NCBI GenBank assembly: GCA_030015575.1
Contig: JASDDO010000024.1
Location: forward strand, 218,446,996 to 218,510,995
Direction: 5' to 3'
DNA from: Agapanthus africanus
Taxonomy: Eukaryota > Streptophyta > Magnoliopsida > Asparagales > Amaryllidaceae
DNA length: 64,000 nucleotides
The translations under genes and the position numbers were made by a program. The notes beneath the pieces were generated by a model. The model saw only the letters and a program-made list of their open reading frames with translations. It made no database searches and was not told the DNA's origin. Below, piece after piece: positions 21,950 to 33,643 of this stretch. The stretch's first letter is position 1, and every line of letters starts with the position of its first letter.

Positions 21950-22856
21950 AAGAGTATCGCATATCGGGCCTAGGGGGTGGTAAACGTCAGACCCCCAATA
22001 GCGGTATAAGTCATGTCGGAGTATAGCCCAGATCACCTTGAGAAACTATTGGAATACCTTCCAGTAAATCTCACTTGCTTTATCCAAGGACTTTGTGTGA
22101 TGGCTCTCCAAACACAGCGCGGTATCAACCCCCAATACCGGGAGAGACGAATCATGTCTAACCGCTACTACCTCCAAGTGCTTCGCGACTGCACCTAACT
22201 ACTATCTGTTTGCACGACTCCTTTGATACAATACTTGAATTCTCGATGTAGATGCTACATAGTTGGTTCTCCATGGTAGGGTAGCAATCAAAGAACAGTG
22301 GGAACACACTTGAGGCAAAGTAGCAGTGTCAAGTCAACGGACTAAGCTGTACTCATGTCACCTGGGAACTGCTCCTGAGGATAGGTATAGTACCAATCAG
22401 CAGTGCCGCTGCGAGTCCGTCCGGTGTACTCATAACCCAATGAGCACCTGTATACTATCTTAGGTGAACCAACTAACACCAATGGCTTGTGAGACCAGCC
22501 GCCACCCCTCATCAGGGTCTCGATCCGTATACACCAGTCTACTCATAGAGTATCGATGCCCAGTCTCGAAACTCCCACTACTAGGGACACTTTAAGGATG
22601 TGCTTATAGACTACCCAACTCTCATGTATATGATCGCCATCATACTGCTGGTAGTCAAGCAAGAATCCTATGGACTCTATCAACGTGTAATAGTGATCTG
22701 TAATGTCACCTAAAGCATTTACACGATGATAAAGACAAACTAGATAGCATACTATCATCTCGAGTAAGAATGTCCTACCGGTATAGGTCCTCCCTAAATC
22801 ATTGCAATCACATGCCTGTGATCCAATAATTGACTTTGAGGGCACTATAACCAACA
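21950..22856 (-). repeat. Element X 3' LTR, second part (right of Y)
   Basis: Collinear with 29683-30546 and ends CCAACA at 22856. It has about 42 bp near 22225-22270 that the 5' LTR lacks. No coding content. Confidence 0.88.
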
Positions 22857-22873
22857 ATCTCCCACTTGCACTT
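22857..22873 (-). promoter_or_regulatory. Element X polypurine tract
   Basis: ATCTCCCACTTGCACTT on the plus strand reads AAGTGCAAGTGGGAGAT on the minus strand, abutting the TGTTGG start of the 3' LTR. AAGTGGGAGATTGTTGG-like junctions are typical of plant Ty1/copia elements. Confidence 0.85.
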
Positions 22874-23310
22874 AAAGCTAATTATTGCGGTGCCGCATAC
22901 TCACAGCCCATGTGATACCGAACACCCAACTCCTTTACTAATCAGTTTCACAAAACTCGTTTGTGAAATTATTGTGTTTGAGAAATAGCCTCAGTGAGTG
23001 GATTCGCTCAAATGTTTCTATCTATATATCTCTTTATCTCAAGTTCACGGAGAAAGCCATATCCCGAAATGAGCAATACATGTCTTAGAATATGTCTGGA
23101 TATCTGATGGGACCCAGTTCACAAATGAACTTCAAATCCAGTAAACTTCTTAGACTGTATCGTCAACTGAATTTAATTAGTATCTTGCGCCATCCCTCCC
23201 TCAGTATCCGCTTGGACCACCTGTCTAAACTACTGCCCCTCCTCAGAGGGAAAACTATAACTCTGACAGTCACTTCGTCATCCAGGTCACCTTGGAAGCC
23301 TGAAATGATA
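22874..23310 (-). pseudogene. pol: Element X RNase H C-terminal remnant (Ty1/copia)
   Basis: Minus-strand translation is heavily decayed, but two copia landmarks are readable. FQGDLDD lies at about 23276-23306, the Asp-rich start of copia RNase H. ANPLTEA after NI and a stop lies at about 22988-23018, equivalent to the ADPLTK end motif. Their order and closeness to the polypurine tract support a copia identity. Stops and frame changes are frequent. Confidence 0.65.
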
Positions 23311-25429
23311 ACCGTCTCCCGAAGGAGGCTGCCTTTATCAAATCCCTAGAACATCCTCTTATGTTCTAAAATTGCTTCCGAACGTTTCTCCAGGATTGGA
23401 TTAATATCTCAACTTATTGCATCTAGTGCAAAAACAACTTCTGGTGTGATACTTGACATCTTATGATTGACTCAATTGCCTAAGCAAGTGATATGCCAAT
23501 CATGCACTTCCCTCTCCACTTTAGTCTGTAAGACACCTTTAGAGAGGGTGACTCCATCACCTGCAGGTACACCACCATGCCAGGAGTCGACCATTCTAAA
23601 ACACCTTTAGAATACTCTAAGTACCCGAATTGGGAAACCACCCAAATCTAGATCTAAAACAATAGATCTAGTAACCAGAATGCCTGATATTAAATCCATA
23701 TCTTATGTGGAGAAACCACTGTATGACAACCACGGTATAACCGATTGTAGGATAGGAATTTTACTTCCTATAAAGTGTGTGTCATCCAAATACCAGGACA
23801 TCACACCCTACTACCTTCTTAACAGATCCATCCCCTATTCCGATGAAGTCAAAGCCCATGATTGTCATATCAAAAATAGATGATCTATCTCCACTATATC
23901 TGCTTTAGTCTATAAATAGACATAAGCTACTTGTCCACTATGCTTCCGCTGCTCCCACTGACTATGACAACCCTTTGGCAGAGTCATATACACGTGCACT
24001 TCTAAAGCTAGTTTAGAACGACGCTATATTCATCCTCCTGCCGGGTCTCATAGTCTGGAACAACAGTATTGTCAAGTTTGGGTAAACAAGAACCTCCCTG
24101 TCACCGTCTTTGAGAATACCGAAGTACATCTCGGGCGCCTGAGGTTACCCACCATATCTGCGGAGTGGCTAATGGAATGTCAAACCTGATTGAATCTTTT
24201 GGTCCTATTAAATTTTCAGTAATCGTCTGTGGATCTGGAATCACTTCCGGTTCTACCATACTCCCACTACTATTTTCTGAAAAAGTCTATTTTACTAAAA
24301 CTGTGACGAGTCAAGAACAATATCACTATTGATCTCCCAGATGGTAGAAAGTTAACCCTCGTCATACCCTGGGTTAACCCACAAACTGTCATTACTGAAA
24401 CGTGCCTTGAGTTATCCAGAGTCTGGTTTTAAGCATAAACCGGACAACTCCATATACCTTAACATCGTTAAAATATGATCCATTCTATATACAATATAGA
24501 AACAGAGGCACTGATTTAATTGGAACCAGATTCAAATCATGCAGCTGTCTCCAGTGTATGTCAACTAAATGGAGAGAGGCTGATCAACATTACTCAACTT
24601 AGGAGTGCATCCAATTATGAGTAACCTGAAAGAGAAACAGGTTTCTCTTAACCATTACTATCTACTGAATACCTAATATAAGTATCTATATCTTTGATCA
24701 CCTTGAAGAATCCCGATACTTGCATCACGTAGTTCTCTACTTTATTATTGTATCTATAACTTCTCAAAACTTGGACCTTGTATTTCTATGAAACACTTGT
24801 CTAAAAACTAGAGAAGTCACAAGTAAACAGAATATAGTACGAGCACCAACCCCTTTGTCCTAATGGACACTGGACAATATACAATACTTTGTATAAGTCC
24901 CTGAGTTGAATAACTCAAACTCTGTGCGTCGTAGGTTGAAAACTGTACTATGGTTATGAAGAATTCCATTGCTGTTGAATGCTCCTTACCTAACCATCAA
25001 CTGATATAGGTAAATGTCATGGACATAATTTCTAAAGGTTATATCTCACTTTATAAAATAAACATACAGATATATCAGTTTGAAATTGGTGCATAACAAC
25101 GGTTATTCAAAACCAAATATTTGTCGTCCGGCAAAAACCCAGGCGATTTCCTCAAATATCACCAATTACAACGAATTCCGATATAATGAGGATGATCACC
25201 TAATTCCCAATAACTTACTCCCACTCATCATCTGTAAAACCATACAGATGTGAGAATCAAATCTGGTAAATACATATCCTGGAGCAAGGGTTAATTAGGA
25301 AATATGTTTTCTATTAACAACGCACGGTGAAACTGAAACATTAAAATGTTTCGTAGGGGTATCCGGGTATTCCTAGTAATGCCTTTTCCATTATCAGATT
25401 CATGACTGTAACCGTATATTTCCTTACCA

Positions 25430-25965
25430 TCTCTCCAAATCTCTTTATTTGTCTTTACTCATTACCTTCTGTACACCCCCTTAGGTTAAATGGTTTTCTT
25501 CCTTCCCTACCGTTCGGCACCAGCCTATGCTTTAGAAGAAGACTATCCAGTATGCATAATAGGTGTACTCTCCTAATCCTAGGACTACTCGCAATCTAAG
25601 AGAAGGTGATGATAAAAGACAACTGAATAAACCTTATTCTATTTCTCGTGAACCGGAGAAAAGCAAGGGTGAAATAGGAGTGGCGATGAAATACGCGGTT
25701 TGGTCGTGAATGATAGCTGTCACAATTTACTTTGCCCTCTTTCTAGTCCCTTTATTTGTCTTTACTTATTACCTTCTGTACACCATACTTAGACTAATTG
25801 GTTTTCTTCATTCACTACCTTTCGGCACCTGCCTATGGTTTGGAAGAAGACTATCCAATAAGCATAATAGGTGTACCCTCTCCTAATCCTAGGAGCCCTC
25901 ATAACCTGAGAGAAGGTAAATGGAAAAGACAACCGAATAATCCTATTCAATCTCTCCAGATCCAG
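25430..25965. repeat. Tandem duplication of about 220 bp inside X
   Basis: 25436-25650 and 25746-25960 match in order (TTTATTTGTCTTTACT, ATTACCTTCTGTACACC, GAAGAAGACTATCCA, GCATAATAGGTGTAC, CTAATCCTAGGA), offset by about 310 bp, with many differences. No coding frame is shared. Confidence 0.8.
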
Positions 25966-26849
25966 AATACATCCTCGAATCTGGAACATGTTCCTTCAAG
26001 TTCGTATGTAACTATACGATGGATTTATCCAATGGAAGTGGATGTCCGTAGTGATACGGGGTGTTCTGGAGAAATGCAAAAGGTAAAAGAAGGAGTGGCA
26101 ACGATGTATGCAACTTAGACAATCCAAAAGCCAGTGTTTTAAAGAAAGTTCGTTAACTTGGTTACTGAGTTATAGTCTAGGGTCGGGCCATGGTCGTTGT
26201 CAAAGAGAGAGAGAAAAGAATCACTCAGCATGTACTCTAATCTAGATCAGAATGGTTAATCACTTTATCTAATCAGGATGTCTCCCACTGTATCCTCAAA
26301 TTCTCCTCCAAACCTGAAAGAAGAATTAGTCGGGATCACCCGAGGAGTAAACCAACTCATCAGTGGGTATCAGGATCCAACTATCATCGCATGATAACTT
26401 GATGGAATCCACTCAAGTCACCACACTCCAGAAGTTATGCGCATGCCCGGCAAGTTTCAGTTTCTTTAGAAACTCCCGATGTGATTTTTACCCCTAGGAC
26501 CCAAGTGATCTTGACGAATAATCAACAAATCAAAAGGTCCTAGTCAAGTTCAACCCGTCATTATCTTGATTGCGTTAAATCCACCCGCATGACTCTTGAC
26601 GAATAATCAATAAAGTTATACGACCGTCCTAACCAATCGACATATCCATGCGACATAAAGCATTACAGAGCTACCGCACACTATGCTTCGACGAATAGTA
26701 ATGACAAACGTAGCGCGAATACTAAGCAATACTAATCTGAAATGACGGAGGGCTACGGCTGATTTTTTTTGGCGAAAAACCTTTAACGTAATGAACTTGA
26801 TATCGTTGAAGGAACTGGATAGCTTTTTACAAATATATAGTGGCGAAAC

Positions 26850-27700
26850 CTTTGCTAAAGAGGTCACTCCCGGTGAAGGGATCCCGGCTCTTTCCCCGTA
26901 TAATGAGGTGCAGGATATTCCAAACGGAATACCATGATGCAAAGCAAAAAGTAATCGACTATAGTGAAGTTATTGCCCTGACGCAAACCTCTGCCCAAGG
27001 GGTCACTCCCGATGAAGGGATCTCGGCCCTTGCCTCGTCGAATGAGGTGCTGGATATTCCAAACTGAATACCACTGTGTAAAACAAAAGAGAACGTCCTT
27101 GCAATAGCAGATTTTTTTAAAAATTGTTCCAACAACATCGAATAGGTATGTTTTCCTTGCATTGATCCGAATCAATGCAGTCCCATCAATTAATCACACC
27201 ACAAAAGAACAAAAATATGATGTATGTATATGCCATCCGCATTCGCCACTGGGTCGCGTCATCACCCGTTAGGTTACTTAACTAACGCCAGAGCGAGGAC
27301 TGGACTAGAGCGGGTGTAAAATATATACAACATCTACTAGTATATATATAACAATATATAATAATCGCTCCAGGTATGAAAAATGCAACATCACAGAAAA
27401 GTAATAAGCATCACAGAACAATACAGATAATCTGGGAGCCCCGGGTTTCCTTTGAGCCGCAAGTGAAACCCGACGTTCCCTTAGTTGTATGGATAGCCTG
27501 TGCAATGAAAACCTAGACCCCTACGAGTGCGGCAAGTTATCCGCCAAAACCAGAAGCGAGGCAGCGCCCTTCAGCAAAGTGAATGGGCCACCCAGCACTT
27601 CATGGAATCCGGTAACTTGAGCACCCCTCCTTGGGCCAACCTATACCCTCTACGAGTGCGGCGAATAGCCCGCCAATTCTGGAGTGAGGCCCCCTCCTTC
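26850..27700. repeat. Two further short duplications inside X
   Basis: GGTCACTCCC, GATGAAGGGATC-like and ATGAGGTGC-GGATATTCCAAAC recur at about 26858-26930 and 27000-27066, offset by about 140 bp. CTACGAGTGCGGC...CCGCCAA...GTGAGGC-like sequence recurs at about 27521-27570 and 27652-27695. Origin by slippage or unequal exchange is likely. Confidence 0.7.
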
Positions 27701-28498
27701 TCAACGCCATGAGATGCGAACCTGTTGCCCTTCAGAACCCGGCTATCCGTGCACTCCATCGCGGGGTAATCCTAGCACAGAAAAGAAAATATGTACAACG
27801 GTGACATCGACCTCAACCCGGTCGTGCCCCAAAAGAATAATATACAAACAGGCAGTGACGACAGTCCATATGTCAGACGCTCGCCCTGCAATATCAAATG
27901 TACAAATGAAACTAAACTGTACTACTATTGCACCCAAGCTATCCACCACGAAAAATCCGCAACAACACAGCACAACACAGAACATCAACGTGAATGCCAC
28001 GTTCGCAAACCCGTCTAAAAGAACTATAGTAATTAGACAAGTTGTACCGCTTCAATGACATTCACGGTTGCAGATAGTAATACAAGTACTGAAAAATACA
28101 CATTTAAATTTCGATCGACTAAACTTTTCCAAATAGGCCCCAAATGCAAATCCAGCACTCAAACAAATCTAGGCCAAAACTATATATAACAAAAATCATA
28201 TTTTCATGAACTAGAGCCCCAATTTTTTTTTCTGAGGTACTGTAGCCCAAAAAGCGCGGCGGAAGGGCCGCAAAATGCGACATTTTACTCCGGTTCTGCG
28301 GCGGAATTTTGGAATTAGGTCTCCAAATGTTTTCTGAAGCTCTAGTTTTGCCTGCACATAATTCTAAGATACCCAAAAAAATTTTGAGAACAACTTTGAA
28401 AATCGATAGCAAGTACATGAACATAGATTCGTGATTCGGAAAAATTTGTCAATCGAGATTTTAACCTTGTCCAAACTAGTTAGTAGGGTTAATGGGTT

Positions 28499-28511
28499 GG
28501 CTCTGATACCA
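28499..28511 (-). promoter_or_regulatory. Element X primer-binding site (initiator tRNA-Met)
   Basis: GGCTCTGATACCA on the plus strand is the complement of TGGTATCAGAGCC, the common plant initiator tRNA-Met primer site, directly inside the 5' LTR (minus strand). Confidence 0.93.
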
Positions 28512-30546
28512 TGTTGGGTTACGGCAGTGCCCCGGCCGTCAATCCGAGGCCGAATGCGGAACAAAAACTTTTCAAACTTGGCGCTCCCACAACCAAATAC
28601 CCGGATCGAACCATTAAACGTTAACTAGCTAACTGTAAAGAGAGTTCAGAGATTATACCGATCGATCCGTGTCCTTCGGTATTCAATATCTTCCCAAACT
28701 CCTCGCAGCTGCTCCAACAAAGTTCGCTCTCCGATCTCACTCGTCGAAGTGGCTCCACGTCGAGGATTCTTTATACGGGCTCCCGCTTCAAACCGAAGCA
28801 ACTCGGACATGAAGTTTGCTAGCCGACATGTCCAAGGTGAAGTAAAGATAGTATGTGATTATTTTGTCTCATGACACTCTAGGATTCTCAACACATGAGA
28901 GGGATAGAGTAGAGATTGAAGAAGAAGCCATTGATGGAAGTTGTGAGCTCAAGAAGAAGAGCTAGTGAAGAAAATGAGCTTCATTATTGTGTGAGATAAA
29001 ATGTGAGAGCTCTCCAAATGAATTAAGAACAAACCCCAACCCTTAGCGGCTGCCCTCTCTCTCTCCACATCTTAATCCCACACAATAATCAATCAAGAGA
29101 ATAGACATGGCACAATAAAACACACCATGAGTCACCAACATTGCACATGCAATATTTAATGCTCTTGAACAAAACTTGCACTCACAATTTCCACATAATC
29201 AAACTTTAAACCAAAAGTTTAATCCAAAAAGAAATGGCATCAACTAAAGTAATCTTGTGACGGATCACAAGAATACCTCTCATCTGTATATACATACATG
29301 CATCCGTATTCCGACTAAATACGAATACTACGAGACGAAAGTAATCCAACAATCTAATACTAGGATCCGGCTTAAACCAAAGCCCACTAGTATGATCCGT
29401 CCGATCATGATCAATGCACGAGTGCACGTATATGATCGAACCCTGCCATAAAACCATACGGCCTCTACAACGTTTCGTCCGAACTTATGAAACTTTCTAT
29501 GGGGGACTCTACAAACTCGTCAATACGCTAGCAATAGGTTTAACCACAAGCACGTCAGTGGCACTAGCTGTACGTAACGGCTGCCCAGGTATTGAGCAAA
29601 AGGGAGGCCGATGAGCGAACTCATCCTGAAACCCTACTGAGCCTATCTATGATAATCTCCGTACAGTCCGGTCTGTTCGTCTAAGAGTATCGCATATCGG
29701 GCCTAGGGGGATGGTAAACGTCAGACCCCCAATAGCGGTATAAGTCGTGTCGAAGTGTAGCCCAAAATACCTTGAGAAACTACTGGAATACCTACCAGTA
29801 AATCTCACTTACCTTGGCCAAGGACTTTGTGTAATGGCTCTCCAAACACAGCGCGATATCAACCCCCAATACCGGGAGAGACAAATCCTGTCTAACCGCC
29901 ACTGCCTCCAAGTGCTTCGGGACTGCACCCAACTACTACCTGTTTGCACGACTCTTTTGAGCCGTGGTAGGGTAGCAATCAAAGAACATTGGGAAGACAC
30001 TTGAGGCAAAGTAGCAGTGTCAAGTCAATGGACTAAGTTGTACTCATGTCACCTGGGAACTGCTCCTGACGATAGGTATAGTACCAATTAGCAGTGCCCC
30101 TGCGAGTCCGTTCGGTGTACTCATAACCCAATGAGCACTTGTATATATCATAGGTGAACCAACTGACACCAATGGCTTGTGAGACCAGCCACCGCCCCTT
30201 GTCGGGGTCTCGATCTGTATACACTAGTCTACTCATGGAGTATCGATGCCCGATCTCGAAATTCCCACGACTAGGGACACTTTAAGGATGTGCTTATAGA
30301 CTACCCAACTCTCACGTATATGATCGCCATCATACTGCTGGTAGTCAAGCAAGAATCCTATGGGCTCTATCAACGTGTAATAGTGATCTGTAATGTCATC
30401 TAAAGCATGTACACGATGATAAAGACAATCCATATAGCATACTATCATCTCGAGTAAGATTGTCCTACCGGTATAGGTCCTCCCTAAATCATTGCAATCA
30501 CGTGCCTGCGATCCAATAATTGACTTTGAGGGCACTATAGCCAACA
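28512..30546 (-). repeat. Element X 5' LTR (intact)
   Basis: 2035 bp from TGTTGGGTTACGGCAG to ACTATAGCCAACA, followed by the target duplication GTTTG (30547-30551). It supplies the 29392-29682 stretch missing from the other LTR. Confidence 0.92.
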
Positions 30547-30551
30547 GTTTG

Positions 30552-31202
30552 GCCCTTGAGATGACTGTTGTTCATCTTCCCTAAACTTCTTCTTTCTGAG
30601 TATATAATTCTCTTTCCAGTGCTTAGATCTCTGCCCAAAAAAACTCTTTTAGAGTTAGAGCTTTGTCCAAAATTTTGGTAAGAATTATGATCGAACCCAT
30701 TAATAGATCTTTGCTCTTCTTAGATCGTACATCTTTAAAATGTATATTAGGGTTTCTTTAACCCATTAATCAGAGCTTTGCTCATCTTTCATGAAGAACT
30801 CTTAGAGTTTCTAGGATTTTTCTTTCAGATCTTTAAAGATCTTGGGGTTTTACCCAGTTAAAAAAGCTTTGCTTTTAAGGGTTCGGGTAGATTACCCTAT
30901 TGTTTTATAGAGCATGGCTCTAAGAAATTCTTAGGGAATTTTATTCCCTTCTTAATTTTCTGACAGATATGAAATCTGTTTCCAGAGCACAGCTCTCGAG
31001 GGAGTTTAACTCCTTAGTCCAATGATATTTCTCATTAAATGAGAATCCTTTTAGGATTCTGTTCTTAATGAGTGACTGCCTCATCAATGATGGGGTGTCA
31101 CCTTAATTTTGTGGGGACCTCTTTGTCCCACTGCAACGCAGTGCAAAAATTTTGAATCTCAAAGAACGTTAAAGTTCTGATTCCTGAATCATGACGCCAA
31201 CA
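30552..31202 (-). repeat. Element Z 3' LTR, second part (right of X), with inverted-repeat chain
   Basis: Continues the Z LTR to CCAACA at 31202. It is another chain of small hairpins: AACTC-TTA-GAGTT (30797-30809), AGATCTTTAAAGATCT (30827-30842), AAAAGC-TTT-GCTTTT (30862-30876), GGGTA-GAT-TACCC (30885-30897), AGAGC-ATG-GCTCT (30909-30921), GGGAAT-TTT-ATTCCC (30934-30948), ACAGAT-ATGAA-ATCTGT (30963-30979), AGAGC-ACA-GCTCT (30984-30996), GGAGTTTAACTCC (31001-31013), TTCTCATT-A-AATGAGAA (31029-31045), GAATCCT-TTT-AGGATTC (31043-31059). Confidence 0.75.
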
Positions 31203-31231
31203 GTTGAACTTTATCCTTTTGTGCAGGTGCA

Positions 31232-33510
31232 ATGGCCTTCGACTCTTCCTTCCCTTTCGTATATTCAGATAGCGCCTTTGCCGACCTGCCTGTGGACCGA
31301 GAAGTCTTCGCACTTATTAAAGATCATGACCCGGAGCAGAAGTCTCTTCATTTCTAGGGGCTGTGGTATAATCAGATCATTCGGGGTCGGCGCAGTTTTT
31401 CTTGTGCGGCGCCCTCAGAGCCGATTTCAGCAATCCATTATGCCGATTTGCCTCAAGTGAATTATGTCGTAGAAAAGGTCAACTGGACTTCCGAGGGTCG
31501 CATTCAGCCCTCTATGGCATCTATACCCGTACAACCGTCGATGGATTTGGAAATTTTGGGGCGGTGCATATGTCAAGACGAGTCGCGCCCTTGGGGACAA
31601 GTCTATATGATAGGGTTGGCTCCTCGCCAATCAGCCGGCTACCTGCAGTGGGCCCGGTATATCCTGTCGGCCAAGAAGTCGCTGCTGCTGAAGCTTGGGC
31701 TATATCCCGCCATATATGCATCCCTTTTCCAATATCTCGCGCCTCATGTATGGTGGGTTAAGGCTTTTCTCGAATAGTGGAACATCCTGACCCACACATT
31801 TCTTCTATCGGACCGAGAGGTCTCAATTTCTTTGGAGAAGTTTGCGGAAATCTCTGGCTTACCCGTCAGAGGAGAACATTACGAAGAAATATTTCCCCCT
31901 GACAAGTACATCTTTGCCACCAAATCAGTAGTGATGGGCCTTACTCCGGAAAATGCTTTTCAACACCGGTTCCCAAGCCTAATCAAGGTGTTGAATATTT
32001 ATGAGAATTTGTTCTTAGAGTCTGGAGGGCACGGAGTTGGCTTTGCAGATTTTATCGCCCGGTTTCCTCATCCAGACGTCTTGTCAAAACAAGCCGCGAA
32101 ATTCGCTAAGCTTGATGACCCGTTCAGTTTTAGTTTGGATAACTTGCCGACGGCAGAGGCGGATTTGAGGAATTTCTTCATTCCGGACGTTCCAGTCACC
32201 CCTTTCGCAGAGCTCGCTGCTCTAGACATCGACGAAGAGACGTTCTTTCTGAGGTTCATCGGTCTGTAATTGAATTGGTTTGTGCTTCCAACACATCCTC
32301 CGTCTTTTATCTGGCCCACCGCATGATTGCAGGGACGCGTGTGGCCGTTGGGATCTCAGGGCTGACTCATCTATATCATGGCCTGAGCTTAGCGGCAGAC
32401 ACTACTCAGCCGGGGGTAAAGCCCGTACATCTCCCATTGCACCACTTCACGTTGTGGATCGAGATGCATGTGCTAGGTGCTTTCGGTGTTCACACACGAC
32501 CCCGCTTCTACGACAGCTACAACTTTTCTCGGGTCATATATCTGGTTGACGCTTCTACGTCAGACCCGTCGCAGCGAGAGGCTCGGCGACTGGTCCTCCG
32601 CCCGCACATGGTTGGGGACAACATGACCTTTGTCGATAGAGTCTTGACTATCGGCAAGGAATCTACCAAGGTGGTGCAACCGCTGCGTTACACTTTCAAA
32701 GATGGGGCTCCCACGTTGAAGGCTCTAGAAATCTTGCACTTGTATTCTATTAGGCCGAGCTTTTTAGTGTTCAGGCAAAACGCCTCGGCACTGTTCATGA
32801 GGTACAGCCCGCACCGCTTCGCTCAATAGTCGGGTTACAATCAGGGTGTTCCTCTCGAGGCATTCTTAGCCGAGCCGGTCGCTACGAAAGAGGGTATTCG
32901 CAGCACGCTGCGTCATTTTATGTGACTAAATACGGAGTCCAATTTTCTCATCAGTGAGCTGAGCTATGTGCTGAAAGCTTCAAATTCTTACGTGGCGTGG
33001 TACCAGCATGCGACGGGTGCTGTTATCAGGGAAGAAAGGAGATTATTGCTCGATCACAAGGATGCAGTCCCCGCTGGTAATCCATCTGTCCCTTTAAAGC
33101 GACGGACTGTCGTCCGTCCTTCCTTGAGGGAAATTACTAGAGCCGTAGTCCCTCGAGTCTTCCCTGAGAGGCTTCAATCTAATGTTCCCGTAACTGCGGT
33201 AGCTGTGGCATCCCTAGAATATGGCGCTGGTACGGAAATCGGGACTCACCGCCTGAAAATTCCTATCAAGCGCAAGCTCTTGTCATCGCCGCTGGGGTCC
33301 GCTGGCAAAAAAAGAAGAAGTCTCTATTTTCTGCTGATGTCGTATTCGGCCAGGAGCCACATGCTCCCTACAGCGAGGGCTTGTGCGAATATGGCACCAA
33401 TAAGGGCTTGTTCGACGCATCTGTGATCAATACTGATCTACAGGCTGCCATCATGGCTTCCGAGCGACTGGCTCGCGAGGAAGTGGCGTTGATCACTATC
33501 GCGAAGTCAG
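31232..33510 (+). pseudogene. PMD (plant mobile domain) gene of element Z, first coding exon, broken
   Basis: Plus-strand gene, opposite to Z gag-pol. The ATG at 31232 follows a splice-acceptor-like TTTTGTGCAG (to 31226). MAFDSSFPFVYSDSAFADLP is followed by a stop (31355), then YLQWARYILSAKKSLLLKLG, a stop (31775), then FLLSDREVSISLEKFAEISG with LPVRGEHYEE. These are typical of the aminotransferase-like PMD family (Arabidopsis MAIL1/MAIN and transposon-borne relatives). A frame change near 32315 leads to AGTRVAVGISGLTHLYHGLS and HHFTLWIEMHVLGAFGV. Further stops are at 32827 and 32922, with a frame change near 33310. It ends AREEVALITIAKSG at a GT donor (33511). The known role of host PMD proteins is gene and transposon silencing; the role here is unknown. 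Confidence 0.72.
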
Positions 33511-33584
33511 GTATACTCCATTTATATTCTTCTGCGGCTATCCCTTTTCTCTTTATTATGCTTCTATTGACGCTTTTTTAATAG

Positions 33585-33643
33585 GTATTTCTGCTAAAAA
33601 GGCTTCCCTCAGGACGTTCGAGAAGGAAGAGAGGCTCCGCGCT
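33585..33643 (+). pseudogene. PMD gene exon 2 (left half, cut by W)
   Basis: A 74-bp intron (33511 GTATAC to TTAATAG 33584) is followed by an exon encoding ISAKKASLRTFEKEERLRA-like sequence. It is cut by W at 33643. After W the exon resumes with the target duplication GCGCT and TTCCTTGGACCTTG, to a GT donor at 43895. Intron limits are by eye. Confidence 0.6.

Larger units (their letters stand above)
23311..28498 (-). mobile_element. Element X internal region, decayed and unrecognised
   Basis: About 5.2 kb without a readable frame longer than about 120 codons on either strand. I see no RT YVDD box, integrase zinc finger or gag knuckle. Decay or replacement of gag-pol (a non-autonomous form) is possible. 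Local direct repeats are present and listed separately. It keeps the tRNA primer site and both LTRs, so it could once have moved with help from another element. Confidence 0.6.
6252..30546 (-). mobile_element. Element X: Ty1/copia retrotransposon, interrupted by Y
   Basis: Bounded by TGTTGG...CCAACA LTRs and a perfect 5-bp duplication GTTTG. Minus-strand orientation is set by a primer-binding site complementary to initiator tRNA-Met just inside the right LTR (28499-28511) and a polypurine tract AAGTGGGAGAT just inside the left LTR (22857 onward). Remnants of a copia-type RNase H lie next to the polypurine tract. Its 3' LTR is split by Y. Compared with the intact 5' LTR, the 3' LTR lacks about 291 bp (29392-29682) at the Y junction. 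By eye the LTRs are roughly 95% identical. Confidence 0.88.

Noticed and set aside
23092..28058. Short open frames of 60-125 codons inside X
   Set aside because: No recognisable domains, scattered in all frames of a decayed region; only the RNase H landmarks are supported.
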